A DNA stretch of 64,000 bases from Thermohalobaculum sp038534135 (GTDB lineage Bacteria > Pseudomonadota > Alphaproteobacteria > Rhodobacterales > Rhodobacteraceae). The position numbers and the translations under genes are program-made. Below, piece after piece: positions 26,431 to 35,496 of the stretch. The stretch is taken from assembly GCA_038534135.1 (NCBI GenBank), contig JBCAXJ010000002.1:1-64000 (forward strand), read 5' to 3'. The notes below the pieces were generated by a model. The model saw only the letters and a program-made list of their open reading frames with translations. It did no database searches and was not told the origin of the DNA. Position 1 is the stretch's first letter; each line of letters starts with the position of its first letter.

Positions 26431-26453
26431 AAAAGTCAAAAATTGAGACTTTT
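26431..26453. promoter_or_regulatory. Candidate IclR operator between the GMC and iclR-type genes
   Basis: AAAAGTC-N9-GACTTTT is a perfect inverted repeat in the 89-bp divergent region, 29 bp before the GMC gene start. Its position fits autoregulation and control of the GMC/TRAP genes by the adjacent regulator. Confidence 0.5.
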
Positions 26454-26491
26454 CGTCTTGTTTTTTATGACTACAGCACGATACTGCCTGG

Positions 26492-27292
26492 ATGGCAAGC
26501 GAAGATGCAGCGATTGTCGCAGGTGATGCCGTCAAGTCTGATGACGCGCGCATACCAACCAACCTGCGCACTCTCTTGATTCTCGAAACGGTAGGCGCCG
26601 CCGAAAGGCCGCTGACACCCGCCGAAATCGGCCGCACGGTTGGACTTCCCAAGCAGACGATCCATCGGCTGTGCAGTGTTTTGCTGGAGGAAGGCTTCCT
26701 GATGCGGGCCGAAGGCGGCCGCGGTGTGCGGGCAGGCCGGCGGGCGCGTCGCATGTCCGGTAACCTGCTGCATCACTCGGCCCCTGTCGCCGCACGGCGG
26801 GCGATCCTGGAGAGGATCTCGGCAACTGTTGGCGAGACGGTGAACTTCGCGGCACCGGGCGAATCAGGGATGATCTATGTCGACCGGGTCGAGACAGCCT
26901 GGGCCTTCCGCATCCAGCTTCCGATCGGGACGCATGTGCCGTTCCATTGCACCGCGAGCGGTAAGACCTGGCTCGCCAGTCTGTCTTTGCGCCAGCGCCG
27001 CAAGGTTGTGTCCAGCCTGCGGCTCGAGCGCCAGACCAGCCGAACCCTGACGGATGCAAACGCACTTCTGACGGAGACGGCCGAGATCGCCCGGCGTGGC
27101 TATGCCATCGACAACGAAGAACTGATGGAGGGCATGATCGCGCTGTCGGTTCCGGTCACAGCGCCCGATGGGCGGTACGCTGCGTCCCTGGCGTTCCACG
27201 GGCCGCTGATCCGGCTCAGCCCCGAGTCCCTGCTGGATCATCTCGAAACCCTGCGCGGCGGCGCGCGTGACCTGCAGGCTGCACTCTTCTAG
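26492..27292 (+). CDS. IclR family transcriptional regulator
   Basis: 266 residues. The N-terminal winged helix-turn-helix (LLILETVGAAERPLTPAEIGRTVGLPKQTIHRLCSVLLEEGFL) is followed by the IclR effector domain (RILERISATVGETVNFA..., RIQLPIGTHVPFHCTASGKTWLA, YAIDNEELMEGMIALSVPV). IclR proteins sense small carboxylates or aromatics. The divergent position makes it the likely controller of the GMC/TRAP/HpsN-like genes. The last bases of the gene recur about 320 bp downstream (27594-27612). Confidence 0.93.
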   Translation: MASEDAAIVAGDAVKSDDARIPTNLRTLLILETVGAAERPLTPAEIGRTVGLPKQTIHRLCSVLLEEGFLMRAEGGRGVRAGRRARRMSGNLLHHSAPVAARRAILERISATVGETVNFAAPGESGMIYVDRVETAWAFRIQLPIGTHVPFHCTASGKTWLASLSLRQRRKVVSSLRLERQTSRTLTDANALLTETAEIARRGYAIDNEELMEGMIALSVPVTAPDGRYAASLAFHGPLIRLSPESLLDHLETLRGGARDLQAALF

Positions 27293-27646
27293 CGGACTCG
27301 CGGACATGCCAAACCGGCCCAGGCCCCACGATCGGGATCTGCGCATTCTGGTGATGTCTCGGGGTGTAAGACTGCGGCATCTGCATCCGCATGGTCCTGA
27401 TCCGGCGATCAAACTCCGCCGTAGGGATGATCGCTTATCCAGCGCGGATAAGCGGTGACTGGCCAGCCACCAGGAACGCTACTTTATACATGTCCCCGTT
27501 TCGGGGGACGCCGGACACGTTAGCGGGGTTCTCCCGACCGTGGATCGTATCCGGCTCTCGCGAGTTTGCGCCTCGAACCCGATGCGCTGCAATTGCAGGC
27601 GCTCTTCTAGCGTGCAGTCTCTAAAACTTGGTTAAAATTCAAGATA
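27293..27646. other. Gene-free stretch with duplicated IclR gene end
   Basis: No credible gene is seen. The segment contains a GTCCCC/GGGGAC hairpin (27492-27509) and, at 27594-27612, GCAGGC plus CTCTTCTAGCG, which repeats the end of the preceding gene (27275-27294). Read leftward, bases about 27575-27610 look like part of a tRNA-Ala (AGAGCGCCTGC, then GGTTCGA), but no complete cloverleaf forms. It may be an old insertion or deletion scar. Confidence 0.5.
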
Positions 27647-28435
27647 CTAATGCGAACCGTGTTTCGCCCACGCGGCCCAGTCGGCATCGTCGAGGAACAG
27701 CGGCGGGTGATCCGTCACGATGCTCGTCAGACCCAAGTCGCGGAAAGGCTTCATCACGCGCACATCGTTGACGGTGAAGACGCGCACGTCGAACCCGTAC
27801 GATGTTGCCTCGTTCAACAGGCTCTGGCTGAGATGGGCATAGTGAAGATGCAGCGCGGCGGCGCGCAGTTCGGTAAGCCGTTTGCGCCAGCGGTCTTCGG
27901 GTTCTGTCCACAATGCAGCGAGCGCGAGATCCGGCATCGCCTCGCGCAGTTCCGCCAGTTCGTCGTGGTCGAAGCTTGACACGATGATCCGGTCCTTGAT
28001 CCAGCCGCGCGCCTGAAGCGCATCGCGCACAACCGAGGCGATGCATCCACGGGGTTGGTCATGGGGCTTCATCTCGAGATTGGCGAACATCCCGGCATCG
28101 CCCAGCAGATCGAGCGCCGCATCGAGCGTTGGCAGCGGCTCGTGCGCAAACGCCTCACCATGGGTCACTCCGGCGCTGAGGCCTGCCAGATCGCCAGCAC
28201 CGATGGCGCTGAGCGGACCGGTCGCGTCCGTGCACCGGTCAAGCGTGTCGTCATGGTGGATGACCGGCGTGCCGTCGCCCAGAAGCGAGACATCGAACTC
28301 GATCCAGTTGATGCCCTGCTCTTGCGCCATCCGAAACGCCGCCAGCGTGTTCTCCGGTGCTGCCTGGCTGGCCCCGCGATGGGCGATGATCCGGCCCTTG
28401 TCTGCGAGGTTCGGATATTTGGTCACAATCGTCAT
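27647..28435 (-). CDS. Glycerophosphodiester phosphodiesterase
   Basis: 262 residues of the GDPD TIM-barrel family. The signature IIAHRGASQAAPENTLAAF supplies catalytic His and Arg, EFDVSLLGDGTPVIHHDDTLDR the metal-binding acids and second His, and FANLEMKP the next glutamate. It hydrolyses glycerophosphodiesters to glycerol-3-phosphate and an alcohol. No signal peptide is seen, so it is a cytoplasmic UgpQ-like enzyme. It stands alone with no ugp transporter nearby, and diverges from the OmpA-family gene. Confidence 0.92.
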   Translation of the reverse strand: MTIVTKYPNLADKGRIIAHRGASQAAPENTLAAFRMAQEQGINWIEFDVSLLGDGTPVIHHDDTLDRCTDATGPLSAIGAGDLAGLSAGVTHGEAFAHEPLPTLDAALDLLGDAGMFANLEMKPHDQPRGCIASVVRDALQARGWIKDRIIVSSFDHDELAELREAMPDLALAALWTEPEDRWRKRLTELRAAALHLHYAHLSQSLLNEATSYGFDVRVFTVNDVRVMKPFRDLGLTSIVTDHPPLFLDDADWAAWAKHGSH

Positions 28436-28545
28436 ATCTACACCTCTACGGATTGGCTCGGCCTATGTACATCAGCGGCCGCGCCTGCGCTTGCGTCGGA
28501 TCGTCCGTTCTGCCATCCATCGCGCTTGCTGGAAACTAAAGGACT

Positions 28546-30411
28546 GTGGTGTCCAAAGCGATGCGATATGGGCTTTTTGGCCTTCTGATCCTGGCCACGG
28601 CGCTGATCTGTTGGGACCTCGGCCGCCGGGGTGCCGCTGCCTATGAGCAGATGATGGTTCAGCGCGTCGAAAACGGCCTGGACGTTCTGGGGTTCGATTG
28701 GGCGGACATCCGCGCAGACGGTCTGAAGCTGGAGCTTCATGGCCACGCACCGGATGTGTCCGCGCAGGAACTTGCCGTTGAGTCCGCACAGGCCACGGCT
28801 GCGATGGCGCGCGTCACCAACCTGTCGACGGCGACCCTTGCGCCACCGGAAAAGCGGGACCCGGTCCGGATCGAGCTGCACCGCGATGCGCGCGGGATCA
28901 CTCTGATCGGCCAGACCGCCAGCCGCGAGATGCGGGAACGGCTGAACCGTATGCTGGTGCGCGACGGCGATGATCTGGCGATCCAGGATCTGACGGGGAT
29001 CCAGGCAGCCCGGCCTCCGCGCAGCTGGGGGCCTGAGATCGATGTGGCCAGCCTTGCGGCGACGGCCCTGCCGAACGCGTTCGTCGTGGTCGAGCCGGGA
29101 CAGGTCACGCTGGATGCGCAGGCGCAGGACGAGGCCGAACGGGACGAGATCACGCGCCGGTTGCTGGAAGCCGCTGGCGGCAGCGTAGCCGTGATCATGC
29201 GGCTGCGAATACCGGCAGTGGTCGTGGCACCGTTCACCTTTGCGGCCAACAAGGATGCGGGCGCCGGTATTCGTGTCGAACAATGCGCCGTCCGCAGCGC
29301 TGAGGAACAGGCCGCCCTGATGGGAATGTTGCGGCGCCTGTCGATCGATCTGCCCGAGGCGGCCTGCCCGGTTGGTCTGGGCGGGCCCGGCGGCGACTGG
29401 GCCGGGGCGGTCAGCGCTGGTCTCGACGCATTGCAGTCACTTCCGGCCGGACGGTTAGAGATCACCTATCGCGAAGCGCGGATCGACGGTTTGCCACCGA
29501 CCGCGCCAGACGACTTTGACGCCGTCGTTGCGGCGCTGGGCGACGCGCTTCCGGCAGGATTTTCCAGCGGGGGTGCCTTGCGGTCCGGTGATCCGGCGAC
29601 TGTGGCGGGCATTCAGCGCGCGCGTTACTGGATGCATGTCAAGGCTGATATCGACGGTATCCATCTGAACGGCCAGGTTCGGGATGAGGCGACGCGCGTC
29701 GCAGTCTCGACCTATGCGGCGGCTCTGGTGGGCGGCGACCGTGTAACTTCGGCGCTGACCGAGGGCGATGGCGCGCCGCCCGCAGGCTGGCAGACTGCCT
29801 TGCTGAAGTTGACCGAAACCTTGTCGATGCTCGGGCGGGGCGAGGCACAGATGTCAGGCCATCGCGTGTCATTTCACGGCACGGTCGAGTCGGCCGAGGC
29901 CGCTGCCCGCCAGCATGCCGCCCTGGTGGAAGCCTTGCCCGACTTCGAGGTGCGGACGCACATGACGGTGGACCTGCCAGCCGCGTTGGCGCGGATCGAG
30001 CTGCCCGGAGTGCGGTGCGCCGATGCGCTCTCGCGCCAGATCATCGCGCGACCGGTGGATTTCGACACGGGAAGTGCTGTCCTGACCGAGGAGAGCAAGG
30101 CCGTCATGGATGCCCTGATCGCGACCCTTGAGCGTTGCAGTGGTGACCCGATCGAGATCGGCGGCCATACCGACTCGCAGGGTTCGGCCGATCTGAACCA
30201 GCGGCTCAGCCAGGCCCGGGCCGAGGCCGTGCGGGACGCGCTGATCCAGCGCGGCATCTCGCTCGACATGCTGGTTGCGCGCGGCTATGGCGAAGCCGAA
30301 CCGATTGCCGATAACCAGACCGATGCTGGGCGCGCGCGCAATCGGCGGATCGAGTTCAAGGCGGTCGAGCGAGTGGCGCAAGGCAACGACGCCGGAGACG
30401 ACCGGGAGTGA
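28546..30411 (+). CDS. Large OmpA-family membrane protein
   Basis: 621 residues. An N-terminal membrane anchor (residues about 7-25, YGLFGLLILATALICWDLG) is followed by BON-like repeated segments (for example RIELHRDARGITLIGQTASREMRERL and the similar units at about 170-215 and 355-400). A C-terminal OmpA peptidoglycan-binding domain follows (FDTGSAVLTEESKAVMDALI, IGGHTDSQGSADLNQRLSQARAEAVRDALI, GYGEAEPIADNQTDAGRARNRRIEF). The start is a GTG (28546 or 28549) after AAAGGA. An ATG at 28561 is the alternative. It sits 10 bp upstream of the coiled-coil gene, which suggests an envelope-stability pair. Confidence 0.85.
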   Translation: MVSKAMRYGLFGLLILATALICWDLGRRGAAAYEQMMVQRVENGLDVLGFDWADIRADGLKLELHGHAPDVSAQELAVESAQATAAMARVTNLSTATLAPPEKRDPVRIELHRDARGITLIGQTASREMRERLNRMLVRDGDDLAIQDLTGIQAARPPRSWGPEIDVASLAATALPNAFVVVEPGQVTLDAQAQDEAERDEITRRLLEAAGGSVAVIMRLRIPAVVVAPFTFAANKDAGAGIRVEQCAVRSAEEQAALMGMLRRLSIDLPEAACPVGLGGPGGDWAGAVSAGLDALQSLPAGRLEITYREARIDGLPPTAPDDFDAVVAALGDALPAGFSSGGALRSGDPATVAGIQRARYWMHVKADIDGIHLNGQVRDEATRVAVSTYAAALVGGDRVTSALTEGDGAPPAGWQTALLKLTETLSMLGRGEAQMSGHRVSFHGTVESAEAAARQHAALVEALPDFEVRTHMTVDLPAALARIELPGVRCADALSRQIIARPVDFDTGSAVLTEESKAVMDALIATLERCSGDPIEIGGHTDSQGSADLNQRLSQARAEAVRDALIQRGISLDMLVARGYGEAEPIADNQTDAGRARNRRIEFKAVERVAQGNDAGDDRE

Positions 30412-30421
30412 GACACCGCGG

Positions 30422-30844
30422 ATGCTGACTGGCGCCCAACTTGCGACGGCGATCTCGGCCGTCCTCGCCGCTGCGGTGGTCCTCGGCTGGATCCTGCACT
30501 GGCTCTGGGTGCGTCTGTCCAACGCCGCGATCAGCGATACGGCGCGCATCACCGAGATGATCAACCGCCTGCACGAGGCTGACCGCGCCCGCGAGGCGGC
30601 TGAGGACGCCAAGGAACTGGCGGAGAACCTGCTGGCGTCGCGCGAGGCCGAGATGGAGAACCGTCTTGCCGCGATGCAGGCCCGCATGGACGGCGCGGTA
30701 GAGGGGCGCGAGGCCGACTTGTCTGCCGAACTGCGCGAGGCCAAGGCAGACAGCGAGGCGTCGATGGCGGGGCTTCGCAATGCCCGCGCCCGGATCATGG
30801 ACTTGGAAGCCGAGATCGAAGACCTGCGGCGCGAAATGCCCTGA
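30422..30844 (+). CDS. Membrane-anchored coiled-coil protein
   Basis: 140 residues. One transmembrane helix (about 10-32, ISAVLAAAVVLGWILHWLWVRL) is followed by a long Ala/Glu-rich coiled coil to the end (RLHEADRAREAAEDAKELAENLLASREAEMENRLAAMQ...). It has no known domain. It starts 10 bp after the OmpA-family gene and follows a GGGAGTGA site, so the two are one transcript. The partner role is inferred from position only. Confidence 0.8.
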   Translation: MLTGAQLATAISAVLAAAVVLGWILHWLWVRLSNAAISDTARITEMINRLHEADRAREAAEDAKELAENLLASREAEMENRLAAMQARMDGAVEGREADLSAELREAKADSEASMAGLRNARARIMDLEAEIEDLRREMP

Positions 30845-30896
30845 CGATCCGGGATTCGGCGCAGTACAAGCAACCGCTTTGTTAAAAATTTCATGA

Positions 30897-30922
30897 CGAT
30901 GTAAACCCGGCGGTTTACATCG
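30897..30922. promoter_or_regulatory. Large perfect palindrome upstream of the molybdenum hydroxylase genes
   Basis: CGATGTAAACC-CGGC-GGTTTACATCG has perfect 11-bp arms and a 4-nt centre. It lies 110 bp before the GTG start of the small subunit. The size and symmetry fit a TetR- or MarR-type operator. No such regulator is encoded in the window. Confidence 0.65.
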
Positions 30923-31006
30923 CAAAGATTCCTCCTATGTACGCCTATATGGTTTACCTAGCCGCGGGTATTGCACCTGCGCGCTCCGACAGACAGGAGG
31001 CCTCAC

Positions 31007-31468
31007 GTGGCGACCAATCTCAAAATCAATGGCAAGGAGGTAAGCGTCGATGCCGATGCCGACACACCTCTGTTGTGGGTCCTGCGGGACGATCTGGATC
31101 TGACCGGCACGAAGTTCGGCTGCGGCGTCGCGTCGTGCGGCGCCTGCACCGTGCATGTTGACGGGGTCGCGATGCGCTCGTGCCAGACATATCTCAGCGA
31201 TGTCGAAGGCACCGAGATCACCACGATCGAAGGCGTGTCCGGCAAGGCCGCCAAGGCCGTGCAGACCGCTTGGCGCGATCTGGACGTCGTTCAGTGCGGA
31301 TACTGTCAGTCGGGCCAGATCATGCAGGCCATCGACCTGCTGGCCAGCACGCCGAAGCCGACCAACGACGACATCGACACCGCGATGGCGGGCAATGCCT
31401 GCCGCTGTGCGACCTATCACCGGATCCGCGCGGCCATTCACCACGCCGCCGAGATCATGGAGGGCTGA
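31007..31468 (+). CDS. Molybdenum hydroxylase small subunit, two [2Fe-2S] clusters (IorA-like)
   Basis: 153 residues. Plant-type ferredoxin cluster ligands are CGVASCGACTVHVDG with a later C (MRSC). The all-alpha second cluster is CGYCQSGQ and CRC. This is the xanthine-oxidase-family iron-sulfur subunit of the two-subunit IorAB / aldehyde-oxidase type, which passes electrons from the molybdenum cofactor. The GTG start follows CAGGAGG. Coding frame in the earlier ATG region does not match the family. The large subunit gene begins 2 bp after the stop codon. Confidence 0.92.
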   Translation: MATNLKINGKEVSVDADADTPLLWVLRDDLDLTGTKFGCGVASCGACTVHVDGVAMRSCQTYLSDVEGTEITTIEGVSGKAAKAVQTAWRDLDVVQCGYCQSGQIMQAIDLLASTPKPTNDDIDTAMAGNACRCATYHRIRAAIHHAAEIMEG

Positions 31469-31470
31469 GC

Positions 31471-33633
31471 ATGAACATCCAGACATCCCGCCGTTCTTTC
31501 CTGAAGGGTGCCGCTGCCACTGGTGCCGCCCTGTTCGTTGGCGTCAACGCGAAGGGCGCGTTTGCCGCTGCTTCGGGTGCCGCAGACCTCAATCCGTTTG
31601 TCCGGATCGCGCCCGATGGCATCGTCCATGTCGTGATCAAGCATTTCGAGATGGGCCAGGGCACCACAACCGGTCTTGCCACGTTGGTGGCAGAGGAACT
31701 CGATGCGGATTGGGAGACGCTGGCCGTCGACCTGGCGCCGGGCGACTCCAATCGCTACGCGAACCTGTTCTTCGGCACGCAGGGCACTGGTGGCTCGACC
31801 GCCATTGCCAACAGCTTCATGCAGTATCGCCAGGCCGGCGCCGCTGCGCGCGAGGTGCTGGTTGCGGCAGCCGCCGACACCTGGGGTGTCGCGCCCGCCG
31901 ATGTGACCATCGAGAAAGGCATCCTGAAGGCCGGGACGAACAGCGCCCATTTCGGCGAGATGGTTGCCAAGGCCGCGACGCTCACACCGTCGGAAGAACC
32001 CGCCGTCAAGGATCCCGCACAGTTCACCCTGATCGGCAAGGATGGTCTGCCGCGCAAAGACTCCCGTGGCAAGACGATCGGTCAGACGACCTTTGCGATG
32101 GACGTGAAGGTGCCGGGCCAGGTTACCGCGATGATCCTGCGGAGCCCACGGTTCGGAGGCACGCTGGTGTCGTTCGACGCGTCGGACGCTTCGGACATCA
32201 ATGGCTTTATCGATGCCAAGGCGCTGCCGAACGGATCAGGCGTCGCGGTCTATGCCAAGAACACGTGGTCGGCGATGCAGGTCCGCGACATGATCGAGGC
32301 CGAGTGGGATTTCAGTGCCGCCGAGAACCGCTCAACCGACGAGATGATCGCCTATCACCAGCGTCTGCTGGACAAGCCGACCTACCAGGTGCGTGAAGGC
32401 GGAGATTTCGCTGCAACCGGTAAGGCGTTGGAAGGCGCCGACACGATGCTGGAAGTCGACTATGTCTTCCCGAACCTGGCCCATGCGCCGATGGAGCCGC
32501 TGAACTGCGTGATCGAGCCGACCGCCAATGGCGTGAAGTTCTATGACGGCGCGCAGTTCCCCGGCATCACGCAACCGGTAGTCGCTTCGGTCCTCGACCT
32601 GAAACCCGAACAGGTCGAAGTCGAGACGGTCTACGCCGGGGGTTCGTTCGGCCGGCGCGCAACGCCGCTCTCCGACTACCAGGTGGAGGCAGCGCTCGCC
32701 TTTGCCACGCTTGGCGGCAAGACGCCGGTCAAGCTGATCTGGAACCGCGAGGACGACGTTCGCGGCGGATACTACCGTCCGATGGCTGCGCAGCGGGCGA
32801 AGATCGGCCTGAAGGACGGTAAGATCGTCGGGTGGGACCACCGGATCGCGGTGAAGTCGATCCTGAAGGGCGGACCGTTCGAATCCGTGCTCGTGCACAA
32901 CGGCGTCGACGATGTCTCGGTCGAAGGGATCAAGGACAGCCACTACGACATCCCAAGCATGGCCGTCGGGCTTACCGATGCCGAAACGCCGGTTACCGTG
33001 CTTTGGTGGCGCTCGGTCGGGCACAGCCAGAACGCTTACTCGATGGAAACCCTGATGGATGCGGTCGCCGTCGCTGCCGGGGCAGACCCGGTTCAGTTCC
33101 GGCTGGACCATCTGGCAGGCGGCACGCCCGACCAGATGCGTCTGAGCGGTGTCCTGTCGCTGGCCGCCGAGAAGGCCGGTTGGGGCACGCCCGGCAAGCA
33201 CATGGGCGTGGCCGTGCACAAGTCGTTCAACTCCTATGTCGCGGAAGTGGCCGAAGTCTCCGTCCAGGACGGAGCCATCAAGCTGGAGAAGATCACTTGT
33301 GCGGTTGATTGCGGGCTCGCTGTGAACCCCGACATCATTCGTGCCCAGATGGAGGGCGGGATCGGCTATGGACTGGGCGCGATCATGCGCAACAAGATCA
33401 CGTTCACCGAGGGCGAGGTCGATCAGTCCAACTTCCCGGACTACGAGCCGCTGCGCATCACCGACATGCCGGACATTGAGGTGCACATCGTTGCCTCTGC
33501 AGAGGCCCCGACGGGCGTCGGCGAGCCGGGTCTGCCGCCTGCCGGACCGGCGCTGGCGAACGCCATTTTCGCGGCGACGGGAAAGCGCATCACGACCTTG
33601 CCGATGACCGATAGCGGTATCGAGTTCGTGTGA
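31471..33633 (+). CDS. Molybdenum hydroxylase large subunit with Tat signal (IorB-like)
   Basis: 720 residues. The N-terminus has a twin-arginine signal (RRSFLKGAAATGAALFVG), so the complex is exported to the periplasm already folded. The body is the xanthine dehydrogenase family molybdopterin-binding subunit (HFEMGQGTTTGLATLVAEEL, NLAHAPMEPLNC, VYAGGSFGRR, catalytic Glu in GVGEPGLPPAGPAL). IorB-type enzymes hydroxylate N-heterocycles or oxidise aldehydes and use a cytochrome as acceptor. No cytochrome subunit or XdhC chaperone adjoins it, so these must be elsewhere. The substrate is not evident. Confidence 0.92.
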   Translation: MNIQTSRRSFLKGAAATGAALFVGVNAKGAFAAASGAADLNPFVRIAPDGIVHVVIKHFEMGQGTTTGLATLVAEELDADWETLAVDLAPGDSNRYANLFFGTQGTGGSTAIANSFMQYRQAGAAAREVLVAAAADTWGVAPADVTIEKGILKAGTNSAHFGEMVAKAATLTPSEEPAVKDPAQFTLIGKDGLPRKDSRGKTIGQTTFAMDVKVPGQVTAMILRSPRFGGTLVSFDASDASDINGFIDAKALPNGSGVAVYAKNTWSAMQVRDMIEAEWDFSAAENRSTDEMIAYHQRLLDKPTYQVREGGDFAATGKALEGADTMLEVDYVFPNLAHAPMEPLNCVIEPTANGVKFYDGAQFPGITQPVVASVLDLKPEQVEVETVYAGGSFGRRATPLSDYQVEAALAFATLGGKTPVKLIWNREDDVRGGYYRPMAAQRAKIGLKDGKIVGWDHRIAVKSILKGGPFESVLVHNGVDDVSVEGIKDSHYDIPSMAVGLTDAETPVTVLWWRSVGHSQNAYSMETLMDAVAVAAGADPVQFRLDHLAGGTPDQMRLSGVLSLAAEKAGWGTPGKHMGVAVHKSFNSYVAEVAEVSVQDGAIKLEKITCAVDCGLAVNPDIIRAQMEGGIGYGLGAIMRNKITFTEGEVDQSNFPDYEPLRITDMPDIEVHIVASAEAPTGVGEPGLPPAGPALANAIFAATGKRITTLPMTDSGIEFV

Positions 33634-33916
33634 CGGCAACTCACGTGATTTCAGGCGGCGAAAGGCGCCGCCTGTTTCGCAATTTACGATACCATTTCTG
33701 GGTGTAATTGATTCGGCCACTCGCTATTTGAGTGTGGCCCGCGCGCATTTTAGCACGTTGGCATACCAAAATACACTTATAGGTTGATCAACACACCTGC
33801 TGTGGAACACCTGTGGGATACATAGCCTGCTCGTGGATCTTCCGATTTCGGCGTTTCCGAACTTTTTCTAGGTTTAACAATTGCTTTAGAGGCCGATATT
33901 CCTATCATCATATGTT

Positions 33917-34705
33917 ATGTTTGCAGATCGCGAAAACAAGACCCGGGTAAACACCGAGCTCCTCCAGCTGATCGAGTTGGGACTTGCCCTGAACGGCAAG
34001 TTCTCGGCACGGTCCGCTTCGATTGCGGTCGTCGGTCACGATGGCCTCGTGCGCGACATCCGGCAGAAGGGAAATGTCCCGACCGCCGACAAGGTCGACG
34101 CACTCTTCAAGCTTCTGGGGATCAGTTACAATCTGGGAGCCGCATCCCCGAACAACGAAAGCCTTCCGATTCCTCGTGGTCAGAAGAACGGCCGCTCGGC
34201 GCTTCAACTGATTTCGGTGGGCGGGGATTCGCCGCGCCTGATCGGAAACCTGCCGAATGGACCTTTCACGTTGCAGGTTCGGTTCGATATCTGCGACCGC
34301 CTCAAGGAAGGCTGGTACGGCTTCGTCGATCCATTCCAGAAGCCCGAGAACCGCGATATCGTCTTCCTCCGGGACCGAGTTGGGACGCCGCAAATTGCAA
34401 TTTTCCATTCTGGTGCTGCAAGCGATCCGCGCCATGTTGCCATCGAAAGCCTGACCGGAGAGAGACGTGGCATCGAGTTTGTCTCGGTGACGTCTTACAC
34501 GATCTTCGCGCCGATCACATGGACAGGTCGGGTATCGCCGGACATCCAGCGTTCGTACGATGTCGGTGACGAGGGCAGGCAGTCACGCTTCAACCAACTC
34601 AAGGGTCTGGTTGACGAGATCCGCGATGACGCTGCCGTGGAAGAAGTCGACCTGAGCCATATCGAGTTGGTTGAGAAGGCAATTCAGCTTCTCAAGGATC
34701 ACTGA
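33917..34705 (+). CDS. Putative repressor with N-terminal HTH-like and degenerate LexA/S24-like C-terminal region
   Basis: 262 residues. Residues about 15-75 (LLQLIELGLALNGKFSARSASIAVVGHDGLVRDIRQKGNVPTADKVDALFKLLGI) resemble the HTH of phage-type repressors that carry an S24 domain. The rest looks like the beta-rich S24/LexA C-terminal fold (RDIVFLRDR, VAIESLTGERRGIEFVSVTSYTIFAPITWTGRV). The Ser of the S24 catalytic Ser-Lys pair (usually DSMEPTL) is not seen. It would then be a repressor that cannot cleave itself. The helical tail (about 220-262) may dimerise. The AT-richer 283-bp gap upstream (33634-33916) contains no gene. Prophage relic or orphan-module regulator are both possible. Confidence 0.65.
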   Translation: MFADRENKTRVNTELLQLIELGLALNGKFSARSASIAVVGHDGLVRDIRQKGNVPTADKVDALFKLLGISYNLGAASPNNESLPIPRGQKNGRSALQLISVGGDSPRLIGNLPNGPFTLQVRFDICDRLKEGWYGFVDPFQKPENRDIVFLRDRVGTPQIAIFHSGAASDPRHVAIESLTGERRGIEFVSVTSYTIFAPITWTGRVSPDIQRSYDVGDEGRQSRFNQLKGLVDEIRDDAAVEEVDLSHIELVEKAIQLLKDH

Positions 34706-34810
34706 GGCGGTGGAGACGCTGCACGCTGTAAGGTTGTGCCAGATGCATTTGGCTCGCGCATCGATCTCTGTTTTGTTTGACTCTCCGACCCGGAACATGG
34801 TTCTGTCCTA

Positions 34811-35056
34811 ATGCGAAGTCCGTCGAAAGTGCCAATGGACGTAGATATTTCAAAACCGCAGAGTAACGTGCGCAGTGATCTGGTTCGCTTGGCCGAAGAG
34901 TGTGCCCTTGATGAGGCACTGAAAATCTATGTCTTCTCCCGTTTCTCATGCGAGATTGAAACTCTGGGCGATCACGAAATTGCCGAAGTGTCGGACCTGT
35001 TCTTGCCGATCATCATCGACATGAAGTCTCAGATCTCGCGCGGGGGAGTACAATGA
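34811..35056 (+). CDS. Small unknown protein
   Basis: 81 residues, largely helical and acidic (VRSDLVRLAEECALDEALKIYVFSRFSCEIETLGDHEIAEVSDLFLPIIIDMK). I do not recognise the family. The start is uncertain: the ATG at 34811 and one at 34835 both lack a good ribosome-binding site. Its stop overlaps the next start (ATGA at 35053-35056), so translation is coupled and the two products probably act together. Confidence 0.55.
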   Translation: MRSPSKVPMDVDISKPQSNVRSDLVRLAEECALDEALKIYVFSRFSCEIETLGDHEIAEVSDLFLPIIIDMKSQISRGGVQ

Positions 35057-35496
35057 CCCCGTTGAACAAGTTCTCGTTCGATAACGACATCGATCATCTT
35101 GTGTCATGGTGGCGCGAGCGAGACGGCCTCTTTGTCGACCTGGACAATGTTCTCATGAAGGTCGCGATGCATGCGAAACCGTCGCGTCAGCTCGGACATC
35201 CGGTGCCGCTCCTGATCGGAACAGAAAGCCTGCATTCCCGCGTCCTCGGCAGCCCGAATCCAAAGCTGCTGTCGCTGAACATAAAGTCCTATTTCCCGGA
35301 ATACGCATCCGAGGTTTTCGATGGCTATCTCTATGCCTCGGACAACTTCGAGCCCGTTCAGTCGGTCCACTCGCTTGTTGCCAACATGTCCGAAGGCCCG
35401 GTCGACTTCAGGTACGAGCGACTTTTGCTGCCGGTTCGGACACGGGTGGGGGCTGAAGCGATTTTGACTTATTCTCGACCAATCCAACTGAATTGA
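35053..35496 (+). CDS. Unknown protein, possibly PAS-like
   Basis: 147 residues with no confident family. The layout recalls alphaproteobacterial PAS_5-type domains: an N-terminal WWRERDGLF segment, a middle PEYASEVFDGYLYASDNFEPVQSVHSLVAN and a final strand pair RYERLLLPVRTRVGAEAILTYSRPIQL like the RLLLPL...L end of those domains. This is weak similarity by eye. It is coupled to the small gene upstream. Its last 89 bp overlap the convergent GNAT-like gene, which is an unusually long overlap for this genome. Confidence 0.55.
   Translation: MTPLNKFSFDNDIDHLVSWWRERDGLFVDLDNVLMKVAMHAKPSRQLGHPVPLLIGTESLHSRVLGSPNPKLLSLNIKSYFPEYASEVFDGYLYASDNFEPVQSVHSLVANMSEGPVDFRYERLLLPVRTRVGAEAILTYSRPIQLN

Noticed and set aside
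27575..27612. tRNA-Ala gene on the - strand
   Set aside because: Only the AGAGCGCCTGC and GGTTCGA parts fit. The anticodon stem and acceptor stem do not pair, so it is at most a fragment.
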